Below the pieces are notes generated by a model. That model made no database searches, had not been told where the DNA came from, and worked only from the letters and a program-made list of their open reading frames with translations. Both the position numbers and the translations under genes were made by a program. Shown here piece by piece: positions 9,192 to 18,778 of a stretch of DNA of 64,000 bases (the stretch's first letter is position 1; every line of letters begins with the position of its first letter). Source of the DNA: an uncultured Pelagibacteraceae bacterium. GTDB taxonomy: Bacteria; Pseudomonadota; Alphaproteobacteria; Pelagibacterales; Pelagibacteraceae. Location: positions 181,114 to 245,113 of the forward strand of contig CACMJW010000001.1 of assembly GCA_902614125.1 (NCBI GenBank), read 5' to 3'.

Positions 9192-9548
9192 TTAAAATTT
9201 AATTGAATTAAAAAATTGATAAATTTGTCTCGAAATTTCACTTTCAAGAGGAAATGACAACATTCCCATTACAGAATAACCCAATATCCAAGGCATTAAA
9301 TAAAATCTAATCATATAAAAAAACCAAGCGACATATAATGGCACCAATGGCCCAATAATAAAAGAGGGTGTTATTGGTTTAAATGCATTAATCAAAGGAT
9401 TTGTATATTTAACGAAAACTTTCATAAAAAAAAATTCAGAGTCTTCACGTTGAAAAATATTCATTGCAACTCTTCCAATCAAAGTCCACATTATTATTCC
9501 AAGTAAATAATCTATAAAATAGATTAACGGATGAAAGTTTGCAGACAT
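9192..9548 (-). CDS. Small membrane protein, possibly YggT-like
   Basis: 118 residues with hydrophobic segments at about 9-28, 63-83 and 85-103. The pattern TNPLINAFKPITPSFIIGPLVPLYVAWF resembles the loop-plus-helix repeat of YggT proteins, which also occur at 18,775 in this window, but the match is loose. It lies 27 bp upstream of rpe, and its own upstream side is the symporter terminator, so it probably begins the rpe transcript. Function unknown. Confidence 0.6.
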   Translation of the reverse strand: MSANFHPLIYFIDYLLGIIMWTLIGRVAMNIFQREDSEFFFMKVFVKYTNPLINAFKPITPSFIIGPLVPLYVAWFFYMIRFYLMPWILGYSVMGMLSFPLESEISRQIYQFFNSIKF

Positions 9549-9581
9549 ATAAAATTTATATTGGAAAACTAGTTGAAATTA

Positions 9582-9605
9582 AAGGGGCGAAATTAATCGC
9601 CCCTT
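9582..9605 (-). terminator. Rho-independent terminator after the symporter genes
   Basis: A 9-bp perfect stem (AAGGGGCGA at 9582-9590, TCGCCCCTT at 9597-9605) with a six-base loop. Read on the minus strand it is followed by a T-rich run, so it fits termination of the symporter transcript that stops at 9619. It also separates that unit from the membrane-protein/rpe transcript. Confidence 0.85.
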
Positions 9606-9618
9606 AAAAGCTTTTTAT

Positions 9619-11430
9619 TTAGTGTTGTTTACCAAGAATTGTTTTACCACTTGGTACACGTACGTTATCAACCATTTTTTGAGTAGCTTTATCTGGCTCT
9701 TGTGTCATTAAACTTACAATAACCATAGAAACTAAACTTACAGCCGATCCAAAGATACCAAATGTTAATTGTGTAATACCTAGGAAACCACTTCCACCAC
9801 TTCGTACCCAAACCAAGTACCAAGCACCAGACACTAAACCTAAGATCATTCCGGCAATTGCACCTTGTCTGTTAGCTCTCTTCCACCATACACCTAGTAC
9901 AAGTGGGAAGAACAATCCAGACATCGCAAAGTCAAATGCCCATATAACCGAACCTAAGATACCTTGTATCTCCATCGCTGCAATAGTTGCTCCAGCAAAA
10001 CCAATTACTACAAGTAATACCCTTGCAACAACAAGTCTTTTTGCAGTTTCCGCTTTTGGATCAATGATTTTGTAGTAAACATCATGTGATATCGCGTTTG
10101 CAATCGCTAGAATTAAACCATCAGCTGTTGACATGGCAGCAGCCATACCTCCAGCAGCAACAAGACCTGAAATTACATAAGGTAATCCTGCGATCTCTGG
10201 AGTTGCTAATACAACGGCTTTACCACCCATGAAGAACTCGTTTAATTCAACAGTTCCATTTCCATTAAAGTCGCTGATAAACATCAAGTTTGCTTGGTTC
10301 CAGTTTTGATACCAATCTATCGCTTGAACTTCTGCTATTGATTTACCGATTATACCAGTTGATAAAGTTGGATCAATCAATGACAACTTAGATAGTGTAG
10401 CTAACATTGGAGCAGAAGAATATAGTAAGAAGATAAAGAATAATGACCAACCTACTGACTTTCTAGCTGCTTTTACACTTGGAGTAGTGAAGTATCTCAT
10501 CATAACGTGTGGTAATGAAGCTGTTCCCATCATCATCGCCAATGCTAATGAAATAAATGCCCAAGGTGTAGCGTTAACTGCAGAGTGAGCTTTAGTTATT
10601 CCTGCTAAGCCTTTTGGTACCAAAGCAAGATCTTCCTTAGAATTTGCAATGAAACCAAATTGCTGCTCAAGTTCACCAATTCTAGCAACCTCATCAGCTA
10701 ACATAAAGTGAGGGAAGAACCCTGCACCCATTTTATTACTGATCCAGAATACTGGAAGTAGGTAAGCTATAATTAGCACGATATATTGTGCAACTTGTGT
10801 CCAAGTTACTCCTCTCATACCACCCAACATTGAACATAATAAGATACTTATTAATCCAATATAAACAGCGTACTGAAATGGAATATCAAGTGCAACAGAT
10901 GCAATAGTACCCGTGGCATTAATTTGAGCTGTTACATAAGTGAACGATGCAACAGTTAAAACAACCACTGCACAGAACCTAGCTAAATTACCACCGTATC
11001 TTGTACCTATAAAATCTGGAACTGTGTAACAGCCAAATTTTCTTAAGTATGGTGCTAATAAGGATGCAACAAGCACGTAACCACCAGTCCAACCCACAAG
11101 TAGAGCCATATAACCATAACCTTTAAAATAAATACCACCTGCCATTGCAACGAATGATGCACCAGACATCCAGTCTGCTGCAGTGGCCATTCCGTTGAAT
11201 ACTGTTGGTACTTGCCTTCCGGCTACGTAATAAGCATCTGCTTGGGCTGTTCTTGATAGATAACCAATTAATGCATAGATGAATACTGTAAATGCAACAA
11301 AAGCGATACCTATCGCTTTGGCAGACATACCCATCTGTTCAGCAATTGCCATGATAACTATGAAACCTATAAATCCTCCAGTATAGATCCCATAAATTCT
11401 TGGCAAATTATCTATAAAACTACCTTTCAT
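9619..11430 (-). CDS. Sodium:solute symporter, large subunit (VC_2705-type, ActP-like)
   Basis: A 603-residue multi-pass SSS-family transporter with about 13 hydrophobic segments. The core has ADWMSGASFVAMAGGIYFKG, PDFIGTRYGG and VAAGGMAAAMSTADGLILAIANA, the Na+-site region of this family. It pairs with a DUF4212 small subunit that ends at its start codon, the two-subunit arrangement of the VC_2705 subfamily. Residues 387-398 form an EF-hand-like loop (Asp387, Asn389, Asn391, Thr393, Glu395, Glu398) within a hydrophilic insert. Acetyl-CoA synthetase close by suggests acetate or another short carboxylate as substrate, but this is inferred from context. Confidence 0.88.
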   Translation of the reverse strand: MKGSFIDNLPRIYGIYTGGFIGFIVIMAIAEQMGMSAKAIGIAFVAFTVFIYALIGYLSRTAQADAYYVAGRQVPTVFNGMATAADWMSGASFVAMAGGIYFKGYGYMALLVGWTGGYVLVASLLAPYLRKFGCYTVPDFIGTRYGGNLARFCAVVVLTVASFTYVTAQINATGTIASVALDIPFQYAVYIGLISILLCSMLGGMRGVTWTQVAQYIVLIIAYLLPVFWISNKMGAGFFPHFMLADEVARIGELEQQFGFIANSKEDLALVPKGLAGITKAHSAVNATPWAFISLALAMMMGTASLPHVMMRYFTTPSVKAARKSVGWSLFFIFLLYSSAPMLATLSKLSLIDPTLSTGIIGKSIAEVQAIDWYQNWNQANLMFISDFNGNGTVELNEFFMGGKAVVLATPEIAGLPYVISGLVAAGGMAAAMSTADGLILAIANAISHDVYYKIIDPKAETAKRLVVARVLLVVIGFAGATIAAMEIQGILGSVIWAFDFAMSGLFFPLVLGVWWKRANRQGAIAGMILGLVSGAWYLVWVRSGGSGFLGITQLTFGIFGSAVSLVSMVIVSLMTQEPDKATQKMVDNVRVPSGKTILGKQH

Positions 11431-11690
11431 TATTCGTCCTCTCTTTCGCTAAAGCCGAACTCTTCATCAATTTTTTCTTGCCTACTTGCAAACCAAAAAA
11501 TTAAAATAACAAAGATTCCAAGAGATCCTTGACATGTAAACCAATATGTCCATGGATATCCAAAAGGTCCAGTGACCTCGTTCATTTCAGCTCCAAAGAG
11601 AAAGATGCCAATTGAGAAAACAAACCAGATAGCAAGTGTTATAAATAACAAGCCACGGGATTTTTCCCAATGTTTTGTTTGATTTGACAT
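11430..11690 (-). CDS. Symporter small subunit (DUF4212)
   Basis: 86 residues with two membrane helices (about 14-34 and 49-67) and a charged C-terminus. HWEKSRGLLFITLAIWFVFS and the GPFGYPWTYWFTCQGS loop match the small partner subunit found only with VC_2705-type symporters. Its stop shares a base with the large-subunit start. A good ribosome-binding site (AGAGAGG) precedes the ATG at 11690, and a 16-bp palindrome lies just upstream. Confidence 0.9.
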   Translation of the reverse strand: MSNQTKHWEKSRGLLFITLAIWFVFSIGIFLFGAEMNEVTGPFGYPWTYWFTCQGSLGIFVILIFWFASRQEKIDEEFGFSEREDE

Positions 11691-11703
11691 TTTTACCTCT
11701 CTA

Positions 11704-11719
11704 TTAAGTTATAACTTAA
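11704..11719. promoter_or_regulatory. Perfect 16-bp palindrome, candidate operator of the symporter genes
   Basis: TTAAGTTATAACTTAA is its own reverse complement. It lies 14-29 bp before the small-subunit start codon, where a bound dimer could block transcription start or early elongation. AT-rich palindromes arise by chance more often in this composition, but 16 perfect bases directly upstream of a transporter operon stand out. No regulator gene is adjacent. Confidence 0.4.
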
Positions 11720-11799
11720 CAAAACCATAACCATTATGAGAGCTTTGAAAAGACTAAAAATTGTACATATAAAGTACTTATTTACTTACTTTTTTAGGG

Positions 11800-11805
11800 T
11801 ATAAT
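11800..11805 (+). promoter_or_regulatory. Candidate -10 box for the 11,826 gene
   Basis: A perfect TATAAT lies 20 bp before the ATG at 11826. No convincing -35 sits at 16-18 bp spacing, so this is a tentative promoter based on the -10 and position alone. Confidence 0.35.
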
Positions 11806-11825
11806 TGACTCACCTCACATAAATT

Positions 11826-12449
11826 ATGGGAAAATATAAATTAACCTGGAAAGATCTCACGCTAAGAGATTTCAAAATATATTTATTCGCTATGTTTAAA
11901 GCGTTTATTCCTAAGAAAAAAATCAAAAATTTAGATCATTTAGAGGAGTTTATTCAAACAAAATCTGCATGGGTTACCCAAGTAACTTTGTACAATTATC
12001 TGAAAACTAGAATGGGAACAAGATATGTACTTCATTTTGAAAATGATGTTTTTATGGGATCAGTTAACCTGGCAAAATGGAATATTTATTCTGTATCCTT
12101 GCAGGATTTAACTTTTTTTACGTTCTCATATCTAAATGTAAATTTTAATTTTCAAGAAATAAGTAAAGCAAAAGAAATATTTAATAAGATTTTAGATGAT
12201 GAAATTTCAAACAAGATGCCATTGGAAATTATAGAGACCGCTAGAAAAAGCTTTGATGAAAGGTTAGAGAAAATTAATTGGAATGAATATTATCAGGATT
12301 TGCCATTTAACCCTAGCGCTCTGTCATTATATAAATGGGCTCCAATAGCAGAAGAGTTAAAAACTCTAGATCGACAAATTGTACTTAATTCAATGATTTT
12401 AAAATGGGATATTATAAAAAAAGAATTTGTAAGTTTAATTCAATTTTAA
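11826..12449 (+). CDS. Unrecognised 207-residue protein
   Basis: Not recognised. The product looks soluble, with a basic N-terminal region (a KKKIKN cluster near 31-36), several aromatic-rich segments ([18 protein letters not shown]) and a C-terminal helical part with alternating charge. No signal peptide or clear membrane helix. It is transcribed opposite to both flanking units (symporter and acetyl-CoA synthetase) and overlaps the end of acs by four bases. It could be an accessory to acetate use, but only its position suggests that. Confidence 0.75.
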   Translation: MGKYKLTWKDLTLRDFKIYLFAMFKAFIPKKKIKNLDHLEEFIQTKSAWVTQVTLYNYLKTRMGTRYVLHFENDVFMGSVNLAKWNIYSVSLQDLTFFTFSYLNVNFNFQEISKAKEIFNKILDDEISNKMPLEIIETARKSFDERLEKINWNEYYQDLPFNPSALSLYKWAPIAEELKTLDRQIVLNSMILKWDIIKKEFVSLIQF

Positions 12450-14521
12450 ATATTTTTTCTATTTTCAACTAAACTGTTTACAACACTAGGGTCTGCCAAA
12501 GTGGTAGTATCACCTAATTGCTCATGTTCATTAGCAGCAATTTTTCTTAAAATTCTTCTCATTATTTTACCAGATCTTGTTTTTGGAAGACCTGGAGTAA
12601 AATGAATAAGGTCTGGAGTTGCTAGAGGTCCAATTTGTTTTCTTACCCAAAGCTTTAAATCTCTTTCAAGCTCTCCTGTTTCTGTTTCTCCAGCATTTAG
12701 AGTTACATAACAGTAGAGACCATTTCCTTTTATATCATGTGGATACCCAACTACTGCCGCCTCTGCTACTTTTGGATGAGCGACAAATGCACTTTCAATT
12801 TCTGCAGTTCCCAAGTTATGTCCTGAAACTATAATTACATCATCCACTCTGCCTGTTATCCAATAATAACCATCCTTATCTCTTCTACATCCATCTCCTG
12901 TAAAATATTTTCCATTGAACTGAGAAAAGTATGTGTCAATAAACCTTTGATGATCTCCATAAACTGTTCTCATTTGACCAGGCCATGATTGAGCAATACA
13001 AAGTCTTCCCTCTCCAGCACCTTTAATTTCATCTCCATTTTTATCAACGAGGACTGGTTTAATTCCATAGAAAGGTTTTGTCGCTGAACCTGGCTTAAGT
13101 GGAATAGCACCAGTTTGAGGAGCAATCATAATTCCACCTGTCTCAGTTTGCCACCATGTATCAACAATTGGGCATTTAGAATTTCCAACAGTTTTATAAT
13201 ACCACATCCATGCCTCAGGATTGATGGGTTCTCCAACTGTACCTAAAAGTTTTAGTGACTTACGTGATGTTTTTTTAACTGGCTTGTCTCCCTCTCGCAT
13301 TAGAGCTCTGATTGCAGTTGGAGCAGTGTAGAATGTATTAACTTTGTATTTATCAACTATTTGCCACCACCTTGAACTGTCAGGGTAATTTGGAATTCCT
13401 TCAAACATAATTGTAGTTGCTCCATTAGAAAGCGGCCCATAAATTATATAGCTATGACCAGTAACCCAACCAATGTCAGCCGTGCACCAGTAAATGTCTT
13501 TTGGTTTATAATTAAAAATATATTGATGTGTCATTGAGGCATAGACCATGTATCCACCAGTTGTGTGGAGCACACCCTTCGGTTTACCTGTTGAACCTGA
13601 GGTATATAAAATGAATAAAGGATCTTCCGCGTTCATCTCTTCTGGTTCACATTGATTTGAAACATCTTTAATTAAATCATGGTACCAAACATCTCTTCCA
13701 TTATCCCAGTTGATATAATTACCCGTACGTTTGACCACAATACATTTTTTTACATTTGGACAATTTAAAAGCGCTTCATCAGTAGTATATTTAAGTGGAA
13801 TTGTTTTTCCACCTCTTACCCCTTCGTCTGCAGTAATAATGTATTCTGACTCACAATCGTTAACTCTTCCAGAGATAGACTCTGCAGAAAATCCACCAAA
13901 AATAATTGAATGAACTGCTCCAATTCTCACACAGGCAAGCATTAAAATTGCAAGTTCAGGTATCATTGTTAAGTAGATAGTAACTCTATCTCCTTTTTTA
14001 ATTCCTAATTTTTTTAAACCATTTGCTGCTCTAGATACCTTTTGATGGAGTTGTTTGTATGTAATTTTTTGACTATCTTTTGGATCATCCCCAACCCAAA
14101 TTATTGCAGTTTTATCTTTTTTATCTTTTAAATGTCTATCAATACAGTTTGCAGATGCATTTAAAGTTCCATCTTGAAACCATTTAATTCTTACTTCTTT
14201 GGTGCTGTATTTCACATCTTTGATTTTTTTATAAGGTTTAATCCATGTAATTCTTTTTCCTTCTTTTCTCCAGAATTCATCATTACTTTTTATGGATTGA
14301 GAATATTTTTGCTGGTATTTACTTTTATTTGCTAAACTACTTTTAATCCATTCAGGTTTTGTTTTAATTATTACCTCTGAGACCTGATTTGTCTCTTGCG
14401 CTTGAACTTTTATTTTTTTTTTAATTTTTCTTGAAGATTTTTTTTTATTTTTGGACTTACTTTTTAATTTTTTAGAATTTTTTTTTCTAATCTTTGTTTT
14501 TTTCTTTTTTTTCTTAGGCAT
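12446..14521 (-). CDS. acsA: Acetyl-CoA synthetase with lysine-rich N-terminal extension
   Basis: Converts acetate, ATP and CoA to acetyl-CoA. The adenylate-forming core is complete: [19 protein letters not shown], the [17 protein letters not shown] hinge region, and [11 protein letters not shown] with the catalytic, acetylation-regulated Lys at 652. The protein has 691 residues; the excess over the usual roughly 650 is an N-terminal stretch with 22 Lys and 2 Arg in the first 38 residues. No ATG lies between that stretch and the core, so the ATG at 14519-14521 is the most natural start. The symporter pair nearby suggests acetate scavenging. Confidence 0.95.
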   Translation of the reverse strand: MPKKKKKKTKIRKKNSKKLKSKSKNKKKSSRKIKKKIKVQAQETNQVSEVIIKTKPEWIKSSLANKSKYQQKYSQSIKSNDEFWRKEGKRITWIKPYKKIKDVKYSTKEVRIKWFQDGTLNASANCIDRHLKDKKDKTAIIWVGDDPKDSQKITYKQLHQKVSRAANGLKKLGIKKGDRVTIYLTMIPELAILMLACVRIGAVHSIIFGGFSAESISGRVNDCESEYIITADEGVRGGKTIPLKYTTDEALLNCPNVKKCIVVKRTGNYINWDNGRDVWYHDLIKDVSNQCEPEEMNAEDPLFILYTSGSTGKPKGVLHTTGGYMVYASMTHQYIFNYKPKDIYWCTADIGWVTGHSYIIYGPLSNGATTIMFEGIPNYPDSSRWWQIVDKYKVNTFYTAPTAIRALMREGDKPVKKTSRKSLKLLGTVGEPINPEAWMWYYKTVGNSKCPIVDTWWQTETGGIMIAPQTGAIPLKPGSATKPFYGIKPVLVDKNGDEIKGAGEGRLCIAQSWPGQMRTVYGDHQRFIDTYFSQFNGKYFTGDGCRRDKDGYYWITGRVDDVIIVSGHNLGTAEIESAFVAHPKVAEAAVVGYPHDIKGNGLYCYVTLNAGETETGELERDLKLWVRKQIGPLATPDLIHFTPGLPKTRSGKIMRRILRKIAANEHEQLGDTTTLADPSVVNSLVENRKNI

Positions 14522-14535
14522 GTAATAATTTAAAT

Positions 14536-14949
14536 TTAAATCTTACTCATGTTATTTATAATTTTCCAGCTTTTATAATCAATAGGCATTACTGATAGTC
14601 TGCTTTGTTTGATTAAGGCTAAATGGCTTAAATCCTTATTTTTTTTAATACTTTCAAGAGTAACTGGGATTTGTAGTTTATTTTTAAATCTTACTTTAAC
14701 TGCTACAAACTTCTTTTTTTTATCTGTTGGGTCTATAAAGGCAGTTTTGATTACCTCAACTATACCAACAATTTCTTTGCCAATATTCGAATGGTAAAAA
14801 AAACAGAGATCACCTTTCTTCATGCTTTTTAAATTATTTGCTGCTTGATAGTTTCTAACTCCATCCCAATTCGCGCCTTTTGATCCAGCCTTGATTTGTT
14901 GATCAACAGACCAAACGTCTGGCTCTGACTTTAATAACCAGTATTTCAT
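14536..14949 (-). CDS. EVE-domain (PUA-like) protein
   Basis: 137 residues matching the bacterial EVE family (related to thymocyte nuclear protein 1): [14 protein letters not shown] at the start, [25 protein letters not shown] and the SRLSVMPI segment near the end. EVE domains are PUA-like folds that bind modified bases in nucleic acid; the exact ligand of this subgroup is uncertain. It overlaps the tsaD end by four bases, so it is probably translated from the tsaD message, an apt pairing with a tRNA-modification gene. Confidence 0.92.
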   Translation of the reverse strand: MKYWLLKSEPDVWSVDQQIKAGSKGANWDGVRNYQAANNLKSMKKGDLCFFYHSNIGKEIVGIVEVIKTAFIDPTDKKKKFVAVKVRFKNKLQIPVTLESIKKNKDLSHLALIKQSRLSVMPIDYKSWKIINNMSKI

Positions 14950-16022
14950 AATAATACTACTCCTGCCCCTTTTAAAAATTTAGCGTTTTTATCTAGAGGT
15001 AATCTTGGACTTGCAGACAAATCTAAACTATCAAATTGTTTCTTTTTAAATTTTTCTAATCCTACCATTGCTATCATTGCAGCATTGTCACCACACAAAT
15101 GTAAATCAGGAAAAATAGGTTTGAAATTATGTTGCATACTTACTTCAATTAATTTTTTTCTTATACCTTTATTTGCAGCTACCCCTCCAGCTACTACGAA
15201 TGAACCTTTGTTCGTCGAATTTAATTTTTTAAACTCATCTAATGCAACTCTTGTTTTTGTAAACAATATTTCTTCTATTGTTTTCTGAAATGATGCCGCA
15301 AGATCGAATTTTTCCTGATCACTTTTAATATTTTTTACAATTCTTAAAATTGCAGTCTTTAGACCTGCAAAAGATAGATTGCATCCACCTTTATTAATTA
15401 TTGGTTTTGGTAAATCATATTTTTCTGGATTTCCTTTTTTAGCGAACTCTTCAATTTTAGGTCCTCCAGGAAAATCTATACCCAACAATTTTGCGGTTTT
15501 ATCAAAAGCTTCCCCCAATGCATCATCAATTGTAGTACCAAGTCTTTTATAATCTCCCAAACCGTTTACGGATAGATACTGACTGTGGCCTCCAGAAATC
15601 AATAGTAGAAGATAAGGATATTCAATTTTATCGTGGAGTTTTGGACTTAAAGCGTGTCCTTCTAAATGATTTATCCCTATAAAGGGAATGCCCAAAGTTG
15701 ATGCTAATCCTTTACCAAAACTTAGTCCAACTGAGAGACAAACTATTAAACCAGGACCATAAGTCGCCGCTATCGCAGAAACTTTATTTAATTCAATTCC
15801 ACTATCGCTAATTGCTTTTTTCGCTATAAGGTCGATTTTTTCAACATGTGATCTAGCAGCTAATTCAGGAACTACACCACCAAACTCTTTATGGATGTCA
15901 AATTGACTTGAGATAATGCTTGATAGAATTTTTGGTGTTCCATTTTGATTATCTTGAATTAATGAAATTGCTGTTTCATCACAACTAGTCTCTATACCTA
16001 ATATTATTGGTTTTTCTGACAT
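14946..16022 (-). CDS. tsaD: tRNA threonylcarbamoyladenosine (t6A) synthase subunit TsaD
   Basis: A 358-residue ASKHA-fold protein that transfers the threonylcarbamoyl group to A37 of ANN-decoding tRNAs. Visible motifs: ETSCDETA near 11-18, the iron-binding NHLEGHA histidines, LISGGHSQYL, GEAFDKTAKLLG and VAGGVAANKGIR. Length is typical. It is the first gene of a short minus-strand unit with the EVE gene and is divergent from hemC across 58 bp. TsaB and TsaE partners are not in the window. Confidence 0.97.
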   Translation of the reverse strand: MSEKPIILGIETSCDETAISLIQDNQNGTPKILSSIISSQFDIHKEFGGVVPELAARSHVEKIDLIAKKAISDSGIELNKVSAIAATYGPGLIVCLSVGLSFGKGLASTLGIPFIGINHLEGHALSPKLHDKIEYPYLLLLISGGHSQYLSVNGLGDYKRLGTTIDDALGEAFDKTAKLLGIDFPGGPKIEEFAKKGNPEKYDLPKPIINKGGCNLSFAGLKTAILRIVKNIKSDQEKFDLAASFQKTIEEILFTKTRVALDEFKKLNSTNKGSFVVAGGVAANKGIRKKLIEVSMQHNFKPIFPDLHLCGDNAAMIAMVGLEKFKKKQFDSLDLSASPRLPLDKNAKFLKGAGVVLL

Positions 16023-16080
16023 AAAATTTTTTTTTTAATTAATACAATTAAATTATAAGAATGTAATAGAAATTAATTTT

Positions 16081-16989
16081 ATGAAAAGAGATAACATCAT
16101 AATTGGATCAAGAGGAAGTAAGCTTGCTATAATTTATGCAGAAAAAGTAAAGAGAGAGATATCAAAATTCTATTCTGGAAAAATTGAGATAAGAAAAATT
16201 ATAACAACCGGTGATCAAAATCAAAATGAAAGACTTTCAAGTATGGGTGGAAAAGGAATGTTTTCGACTAATATTGAAAAAGAACTATTAGAAAATAAAA
16301 TTGATATAGCCGTTCATGCTCTTAAAGATATGCCATCTATTGATACTGTAGGATTAATAACAAATTGCTTTTTGAAAAGAAATTCACCAAATGAAATACT
16401 AATTAGTAAAAATTTAAAATTTAATGATCTTAAGCAGGGATCAGTTATTGGCACGTCCTCATTTAGAAGAGAATATCAGTTAAGAAATGTTAGAGCTGAT
16501 TTGGTATATAAATTGATAAGAGGAAATGTTGATACAAGAATTAAAAAATTAGAAAATAATGAGTACGATGCAATCATTTTATCAAAAGCAGGAATAGACT
16601 CTTTAAATTTACAAAATAAAATTACAGATGAATTTGATGTTGCAAAACTAGTTCCATGTGCTGGACAAGGTATAATAGCAATACAGTGCAATGAAAATAA
16701 TCAAGACATACTTAGATTAATAGAGAAAATAAATGACAAACAAACTAGAATTATTGCAAATACAGAAAGAGAAGTTCTTAAAATATTAGAGGGAGATTGT
16801 GATACAGCTATAGGCGTTTTTGCAATAATAAAGAACAATAAAATTGAACTCACAGCAGAATTATTCTCTGTTGATGGAAAAAGCAGATTTTTTATCAAGG
16901 AAGATGATGACATAGAAAATCACATGATTTTAGCAAAAAAGATTGCAGGAGACTTGAAGATTAAATCTAAAGGATCATATAAAGGTTAA
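16081..16989 (+). CDS. hemC: Porphobilinogen deaminase (hydroxymethylbilane synthase)
   Basis: 302 residues; polymerises four porphobilinogens in heme synthesis. N-terminal IIGSRGSKLA, VHALKDMP, GTSSFRRE, IRGNVDTRIKKL and VPCAGQGIIAIQ are family signatures. The dipyrromethane-cofactor cysteine is Cys240 in LEGDCDTAIG, where most homologues have LEGGC. It is followed after one base by hemD, the standard order for the next enzyme of the pathway. Confidence 0.97.
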   Translation: MKRDNIIIGSRGSKLAIIYAEKVKREISKFYSGKIEIRKIITTGDQNQNERLSSMGGKGMFSTNIEKELLENKIDIAVHALKDMPSIDTVGLITNCFLKRNSPNEILISKNLKFNDLKQGSVIGTSSFRREYQLRNVRADLVYKLIRGNVDTRIKKLENNEYDAIILSKAGIDSLNLQNKITDEFDVAKLVPCAGQGIIAIQCNENNQDILRLIEKINDKQTRIIANTEREVLKILEGDCDTAIGVFAIIKNNKIELTAELFSVDGKSRFFIKEDDDIENHMILAKKIAGDLKIKSKGSYKG

Positions 16990-16990
16990 A

Positions 16991-17689
16991 ATGCACATAC
17001 TATTAACAAGACCTCTAGAAGATTCCAAAGATTTGATTATTAGGTTTAAAGAACTAGGTCATCAAGTTTCACATTTGCCAGTAATAACAATTAAAAAAAA
17101 AGATTATGAGGACCCAAATTATAATGAATTCAAAGGAATAATTTTTACAAGTTCTAATGCAATTAAAAATTTAGACATTTCAAAAATAAATAAAAATATA
17201 TTTTGTTTTTGTGTGGGAAATGCAACAGAGAAAATTGCAAAAGAAAAAGGTTTTCAAAATATTTTTACTGCCGAAGGAAATGTTTCAAATTTGAAAGAAA
17301 TAATTATACAAAACTTCGATCCCAAAAATGGGAATTTAATTTATGTAAGTGGAGAGTTAGTTTCTTATGACTTGGAAAAAGAGTTAAAGTTAGAAGGTTA
17401 CTATGTGAAAAGAATTATTAACTATTCTGTAAACTCTAATGAAAAATTATCTGATGAATTTGTAGGGCAATTAAAAAATTCGATACCAGAGATAGTTTTT
17501 ATTTATTCTGAAAATAGTGCTCGTAGTTATCTAAACTTACTTAAAAAATATAATTTAATTGATAATTGGATGGATACGAATTTAATGTGTTTAGGTGAAA
17601 AATCATCAGCTGTTCTTAACGAAATAAAGTGGAAAAAAATATTTTTATTTAATCCTGGTGAAGAAGAGTATTTACTATATAAAATTTAA
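16991..17689 (+). CDS. hemD: Uroporphyrinogen-III synthase
   Basis: 232 residues of a fast-evolving family. LLTRPLEDSKDL at the N-terminus, FTSSNAIKNL near 50-59, FCVGNATEKIAKEKGF and IFIYSENSARSYLNLL give the two-lobed alpha/beta pattern of the enzyme, which cyclises hydroxymethylbilane with ring-D inversion. Position directly after hemC is the strongest support. The next gene, a channel, starts three bases later, suggesting one transcript. Confidence 0.9.
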   Translation: MHILLTRPLEDSKDLIIRFKELGHQVSHLPVITIKKKDYEDPNYNEFKGIIFTSSNAIKNLDISKINKNIFCFCVGNATEKIAKEKGFQNIFTAEGNVSNLKEIIIQNFDPKNGNLIYVSGELVSYDLEKELKLEGYYVKRIINYSVNSNEKLSDEFVGQLKNSIPEIVFIYSENSARSYLNLLKKYNLIDNWMDTNLMCLGEKSSAVLNEIKWKKIFLFNPGEEEYLLYKI

Positions 17690-17692
17690 ATT

Positions 17693-18778
17693 ATGGAAGT
17701 CTTTAACAATTTTAAAAGCTTATTCTTATCAGTATGGGAAAAAGGTATCCTTGGGATAGATTTTTTTCAGATCCTGGTTGGTTTGGGAATTTTTCTTCTT
17801 TTTCTTATTTTTAGGGGCTTAATAAGCAGATTAATTATTAAAAAACTTGAAATAATTTCCAAACGTACAACTAATAAACTTGACGATACATTTGTTAAAT
17901 CAATGATGGGGCCTGCAAGGTTTCTTCCAATTGTGTTAGGAGTTTTTTTCGCAAGTTATTACATGTCATTTTCTGACGACATGAGAGATTTTGTAGACAA
18001 TCTAAACAGGACACTAATAACCATTTTAATATTTTGGATTATTCATCAAATAATAGAGCCAATTTCTTATATTTTAAGTGGATTAGATAAAATTTTAACA
18101 AGAGAACTAATAGGATGGATTATCAAATCTTTAAAAATTCTAATTTTTATTTTAGGTGCTGCTGCGGTTCTTGAGTTATGGGGAATTAAAATTGGACCAA
18201 TTATTGCTGGTTTAGGTTTATTTGGAGTTGCTGTTGCATTAGGTGCGCAGGACTTATTTAAAAATTTAATTTCAGGAATTTTAGTTCTAGTTGAAAAAAG
18301 ATTTAGGATGGGTGATTGGATCAGAGTAGACGGAATAATAGAGGGTGTTGTTGAAAAAATTGGATTTAGATCTACAGTGATAAGAAAATTTGACAAATCA
18401 CTTGCAATAATTCCAAATTTTCAATTTGCTGAAAACGCAGTAATAAATGTTAGTCAAACTACGAACTGGTTAATAAGTTGGATAATTACACTTCAATATG
18501 ACACCACAGTTGACCAACTTAAAACTATTAGGAATCAAATAGAAGAACATATAAATAAAAGTGAGGATTTTGATCAATCAATTGGAATTGCTGTGAGAGT
18601 GGACAAATTTGCAGACAGTTCCATAGATATGTATGTAAGATGTTTCAGTAAAACAAATAGTTGGAACGAATGGTTAAAAGTGAAAGAGAGTTTGGCGCTT
18701 TCTATAAAGCAAATAGTTGAGACAAATAAAGCTTCTTTTGCATTCCCAAGTCAATCAATATATGTAGAAAAAAAATGA
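17693..18778 (+). CDS. mscS: Small-conductance mechanosensitive channel (MscS family)
   Basis: 361 residues. Several N-terminal membrane helices lead to the pore helix IIAGLGLFGVAVALGAQDLFKNLISG at about 166-191 (Gly/Ala packing pattern of MscS TM3), followed by the beta domain (EKRFRMGDWIRVDG, EGVVEKIGFRSTVIR) and a cytoplasmic C-terminal domain. Such channels release solutes on hypo-osmotic shock. It overlaps the following YggT gene by four bases. Confidence 0.93.
   Translation: MEVFNNFKSLFLSVWEKGILGIDFFQILVGLGIFLLFLIFRGLISRLIIKKLEIISKRTTNKLDDTFVKSMMGPARFLPIVLGVFFASYYMSFSDDMRDFVDNLNRTLITILIFWIIHQIIEPISYILSGLDKILTRELIGWIIKSLKILIFILGAAAVLELWGIKIGPIIAGLGLFGVAVALGAQDLFKNLISGILVLVEKRFRMGDWIRVDGIIEGVVEKIGFRSTVIRKFDKSLAIIPNFQFAENAVINVSQTTNWLISWIITLQYDTTVDQLKTIRNQIEEHINKSEDFDQSIGIAVRVDKFADSSIDMYVRCFSKTNSWNEWLKVKESLALSIKQIVETNKASFAFPSQSIYVEKK

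Noticed and set aside
18067..18396. Minus-strand 109-codon frame inside the MscS gene
   Set aside because: It lies wholly within a well-supported channel gene and its product has no recognisable features.
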